From NCBI GenBank assembly GCA_046733475.1, contig JBKPPF010000074.1:1-14777 (forward strand): a stretch of DNA of 14,777 nucleotides, in the 5' to 3' direction. Origin of the DNA: DATEOR01 sp046733475 (GTDB lineage: Bacteria; Actinomycetota; Thermoleophilia; Gaiellales; Gaiellaceae). The notes beneath the pieces are model-generated. The model was not told the DNA's origin and searched no databases. It worked only from the letters and a program-made list of their open reading frames with translations. Position numbers and translations under genes: made by a program. Positions within the stretch are counted from its first letter, which is position 1; the number at the start of each line of letters is the position of its first letter. Positions 12,215 to 14,777 of the stretch are shown in pieces.

Positions 12215-12289
12215 AGAGTCTGGAAGATTTTGGATGTTTCGGCACGTGTCCTGGGGCACATCGACGGCGCGAGTGGATACGGTGAAAGC

Positions 12290-13735
12290 GTGCCCGTGAA
12301 TGGCCGCAGTCGCTGGCTCGCGCTCTACGTACTTTGTCTCGGCGACATCATGATCGTCCTCGACAGCACGATCGTGAACGTCGCGCTGCCGTCGATTCGC
12401 GACGATCTCGGTTTCTCTCAAACGTCCCTGGCATGGGTCGTGAATGCGTACTTGCTCACGTTCGGCGGCTTCTTGCTTCTGGGTGGCCGTCTCGGTGATC
12501 TCTACGGGCACCGTCGCCTCTTCCTCATCGGGATCTCGATCTTCACGACGGCTTCGCTCGCGTGCGGGCTTGCCACCTCCCAGACGTTCCTCATCACGGC
12601 ACGCGCAGTCCAGGGTTTCGGCGGCGCGATCGTCTCGGTCGTCGTCCTTTCGCTGATCATGATCATGTTCACCGAGCCTGCCGAACGGGCGAAAGCCATG
12701 GGCGTCGTCGGCTTCGTGCTCTCGGGAGGCGGGACTGCCGGTGTGCTTCTCGGCGGAATCCTGACTGACCTTCTCAGCTGGCACTGGATCTTTCTCGTCA
12801 ACATCCCCGTCGGCATCGCGGTCTTCGTGCTCTCCATTTACCTCTGCCCGACCGTGCAGGCGCCGGCCGGGGAGCGGCGGCTCGACATCGGCGGCGCTAT
12901 CACCGTAACTGCGGCGCTGATGCTCGCCGTCTACGCCATCGTGAAGGGCAACGAGGTCGGCTGGACCTCCGCGCGAACCCTCGGCTTCCTGGGCGCATCC
13001 CTCGCCTTGTTCGTCGCCTTCGTCGTGATCGAGGCGCGCCATCCGGCGCCGCTCATGCCGCTCGGCCTGTTTCGACACCGGAACCTCTCCGTCGCCAACA
13101 TCGTCGGGATCCTGATGGCAGCCGCGATGTTCGCGATGTTCTTTTTCTCAGCGCTCTACCTGCAGCTCGTGCTCGACTACAGCCCGCTCGAGGTCGGCCT
13201 CGCCTTCCTGCCGGCGACGCTGGTCTGGGGGCTCTCGTCGCTATTCCTCTCCGATCGCCTTGTGATGAAGTTCGGCCTCAAGCCGCCGCTCGTCGGCGGC
13301 CTCGGTTTCTTCATCGTCGGCCTGCTGCTCTTCGCCCGCGCGCCCGTGGACGGGAGCTTCACCATGGATGTTCTCGTGCCGATGCTGTTCTTCGGCCTCG
13401 GCGGCGGGATCACGTTCAATCCGCTTTTGCTCGCGGCAATGGGCGACGTTGAAACACAGGACTCCGGTCTGGCCTCCGGAGTTGTGAACACCGCGTTCAT
13501 GATGGGCGGTGCGCTCGGCCTCGCCGTGCTCGCGGCGATCGCGACGTCTCGCACGGACAGCCTGCTCGCCTCGGGTGATTCTCAGGCCGAGGCGCTCACC
13601 GGTGGCTACCACGCGGCGTTCATGGTCGGCGCCCTCTTTGCCGCAGCCGCAGGCGTAATCGCGGCCACGTTGCTCCGCCCGGTCTCGGCACCCGGGCATG
13701 CAATGGCAGAGCCCGCTACGGCTCAGGCAGAGTAG
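12290..13735 (+). CDS. DHA2-family (EmrB/QacA) MFS multidrug-type transporter, 14 TM
   Basis: The 481-aa product is a proton-driven exporter of the 14-helix DHA2 family in the cytoplasmic membrane. The first helix contains LDSTIVNVALPSI. Motif A, GGRLGDLYGHRRLF, follows helix two, and RAVQGFGGAIVS and VLSGGGTAGVLLGG (motif C) come later. SWHWIFLVNIPVG is a strong DHA2 signature. The later helices run to about residue 465, then a short tail. I prefer the GTG at 12290, which has GGTGA just upstream and gives the usual short NGRSRW lead into helix one. An in-frame TTG at 12230 would add 20 residues without family likeness. Typical substrates are hydrophobic drugs or toxic metabolites; the actual one is unknown. 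No local regulator gene is visible. Confidence 0.88.
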   Translation: MPVNGRSRWLALYVLCLGDIMIVLDSTIVNVALPSIRDDLGFSQTSLAWVVNAYLLTFGGFLLLGGRLGDLYGHRRLFLIGISIFTTASLACGLATSQTFLITARAVQGFGGAIVSVVVLSLIMIMFTEPAERAKAMGVVGFVLSGGGTAGVLLGGILTDLLSWHWIFLVNIPVGIAVFVLSIYLCPTVQAPAGERRLDIGGAITVTAALMLAVYAIVKGNEVGWTSARTLGFLGASLALFVAFVVIEARHPAPLMPLGLFRHRNLSVANIVGILMAAAMFAMFFFSALYLQLVLDYSPLEVGLAFLPATLVWGLSSLFLSDRLVMKFGLKPPLVGGLGFFIVGLLLFARAPVDGSFTMDVLVPMLFFGLGGGITFNPLLLAAMGDVETQDSGLASGVVNTAFMMGGALGLAVLAAIATSRTDSLLASGDSQAEALTGGYHAAFMVGALFAAAAGVIAATLLRPVSAPGHAMAEPATAQAE

Positions 13736-13827
13736 GCACGCCGTCCACCTTCAGCACTTCGCGTGCCGCCGCCCTCGGCGCGCCCGGCCCTGACCGTGCC
13801 GTGCGTTCCGGTTGCGGCCCTCGCCGC

Positions 13828-14777
13828 CTAACCGTGCGGGAAGAGCCGCGCCTCGGCATCCCGGTAGGCAGCTGGATCGCGCACGATGCGCGCCCGGGGG
13901 TGCTGGGCCTCGAGGTCGAAGACCTCCGTCGAGTCGGCATTCACGGGTAGCTCCTCGTAGACCGGGAATCGGAGCGTCACGCTGCCCCCGTTCCCGGTGG
14001 TGATCCACTCGATGGGAGCGTAGGTCACGGGGTCGACGAGGTAGACCTGCCTCCCGTCGGGAGACTCGATGCGGATCGCGTCACGCCCGTCAACCTCGAC
14101 GTGTCCGGTCACCTGGGCGCGCCCGGAATTGAGGAGCGCGAGAATCTCGGACCGGAATGGATCCTCGACCGTCTCGTCGCCACCACCTGAATTCTGTGCC
14201 TGGGCACGCTGCTCGCGAAGGCGCTTGGCGCCTTCCTTGGTCGCGATGACGGCGTAGCCAGGGCCGCTCTTCGTGACCCGGTATAGCAGCGACGCGTCCA
14301 GGTCCGGAGGCGAACCCTGCGTCAGCTTGCGCAACCGGGCCTTCGAAACGACCTTGATCGGCACCGGCTGAGATGCGGCGAGCTCCTTCTGGGAGGCGAT
14401 GTAGATCGTGTTCGTCTCCGCGTCGAACAGCTCGTGCGTATCGGCGCGGACCAGCGATTCCGCACGAATTCCGTCCGATCCGACCTCGATCTGCCGCCGG
14501 GTGAACGGGGGTTCGCTGAGCTGCCAGCTCTCCGACTGCCAGCTGACAACGCTCCCGTCCGGGTTGTGTTGCTCACCGCGCATCTGCATGTGCAGGATCG
14601 TGTTGTCCGAAACGTCGAGCGCGGCCGCCGCAGGGCCGACTACGGACGATCCACCACCCGGCAAAGCGGCGAGAATCCCAAGCGCAACCGCTGCAACCGC
14701 CGCCGAAAGAGCCGCGGCCCGCAGCATCCGCCGCCTGCGCCGCGCCAGATCGCGTCGGATGGCGACCTCGAGCTCGG
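13828..14777 (-). CDS. Membrane-anchored extracytoplasmic protein, 5' end beyond the window
   Basis: The minus-strand frame is open to the right edge. The visible part begins ELEVAIRRDLARRRRRMLRA, a basic cytoplasmic lead. A hydrophobic helix (LSAAVAAVALGILAAL) and a secretory-type alanine stretch follow, then about 260 extracytoplasmic residues rich in beta strands. Examples are TILHMQMRGEQHNPDGSVVS, WQSESWQL, NTIYIAS, GYAVIATKEGAK, VTGHVEVDGRDAIRIES, RQVYLVDPVTYAPIEW and FPVYEELPV. An ATG at 14727 exists, but the basic lead before it is typical of these proteins, so the true start is probably outside. The layout resembles LolA/RseB-like or CU044_5270-type actinobacterial proteins. These are often encoded with sigma factors, but that neighbour, if present, is out of view. 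The function is not assigned. Confidence 0.7.
   Translation of the reverse strand, partial: ELEVAIRRDLARRRRRMLRAAALSAAVAAVALGILAALPGGGSSVVGPAAAALDVSDNTILHMQMRGEQHNPDGSVVSWQSESWQLSEPPFTRRQIEVGSDGIRAESLVRADTHELFDAETNTIYIASQKELAASQPVPIKVVSKARLRKLTQGSPPDLDASLLYRVTKSGPGYAVIATKEGAKRLREQRAQAQNSGGGDETVEDPFRSEILALLNSGRAQVTGHVEVDGRDAIRIESPDGRQVYLVDPVTYAPIEWITTGNGGSVTLRFPVYEELPVNADSTEVFDLEAQHPRARIVRDPAAYRDAEARLFPHG

Noticed and set aside
12230..12289. Extended N-terminus of the MFS transporter from a TTG
   Set aside because: The added 20 residues do not resemble the family, and the GTG at 12290 has a ribosome site at a good distance and gives the usual short lead to the first helix.

Overview
The window reads as chromosomal DNA from a high-GC Gram-positive bacterium, most likely an actinobacterium. 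A Thermoleophilia-type (Gaiellales/Solirubrobacterales-like) origin is my inference from the mix of families: tandem DUF1990 proteins, a small protein with an NAERRALFVGLWPP motif, a DUF3618/Holin-X operon, PRC-barrel membrane proteins and an actinobacterial-style GlgC. No rRNA, CRISPR array, phage module or insertion sequence is visible.

Layout. 1-921 (minus): the start of a cupin protein and a peptidase S51 (dipeptidase E-like) gene. 1282-1566 (minus) and 1649-3056 (plus): a small membrane protein, divergent from two overlapping DUF1990 paralogues. 3057-3411: a gene-free, hairpin-rich stretch ending in a clear intrinsic terminator on the plus strand. 3409-4927 (minus): a tight three-gene operon for membrane-anchored, coiled-coil-like envelope proteins (YqjD-like, Holin-X/DUF1469-like, DUF3618). 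It is preceded in the same direction by a 97-aa two-helix membrane protein (5017-5310). 6017-7234 (minus): a GlgC-type glucose-1-phosphate nucleotidyltransferase. 7631-8212 (minus): a PRC-barrel membrane protein, divergent from a 92-aa paralogue of the 97-aa protein (8360-8638).

8.7-12.2 kb is different. It holds a frameshifted zinc-ribbon gene, an intact 66-aa protein with an internal repeat, and a frameshifted member of a small FLE(R/K)REC family. It also holds a tRNA-Gly-like remnant without a proper anticodon arm, an intact MDR-type oxidoreductase, two more pieces of the FLE(R/K)REC family on the minus strand, a possible 61-aa ORF and a clear mreB pseudogene. This looks like a gene graveyard, or a stretch with indel errors in the assembly. 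The window closes with a 14-TM DHA2 multidrug-type MFS transporter (plus) and the body of a secreted or membrane-anchored protein (minus) that runs off the right edge.

How it may work together. Three genes have sites matching the sigma-B/sigma-F (general stress) promoter pattern GTTT-N15-GGG(T/C)A: the two small paralogous membrane proteins and the PRC-barrel protein. The DUF1990 pair has a near match. All four sites have exactly 15 bases between the elements. With the YqjD/Holin-X/DUF3618 operon, this suggests a general-stress or envelope-stress neighbourhood. That is an inference from sequence patterns; no promoter has been tested here.
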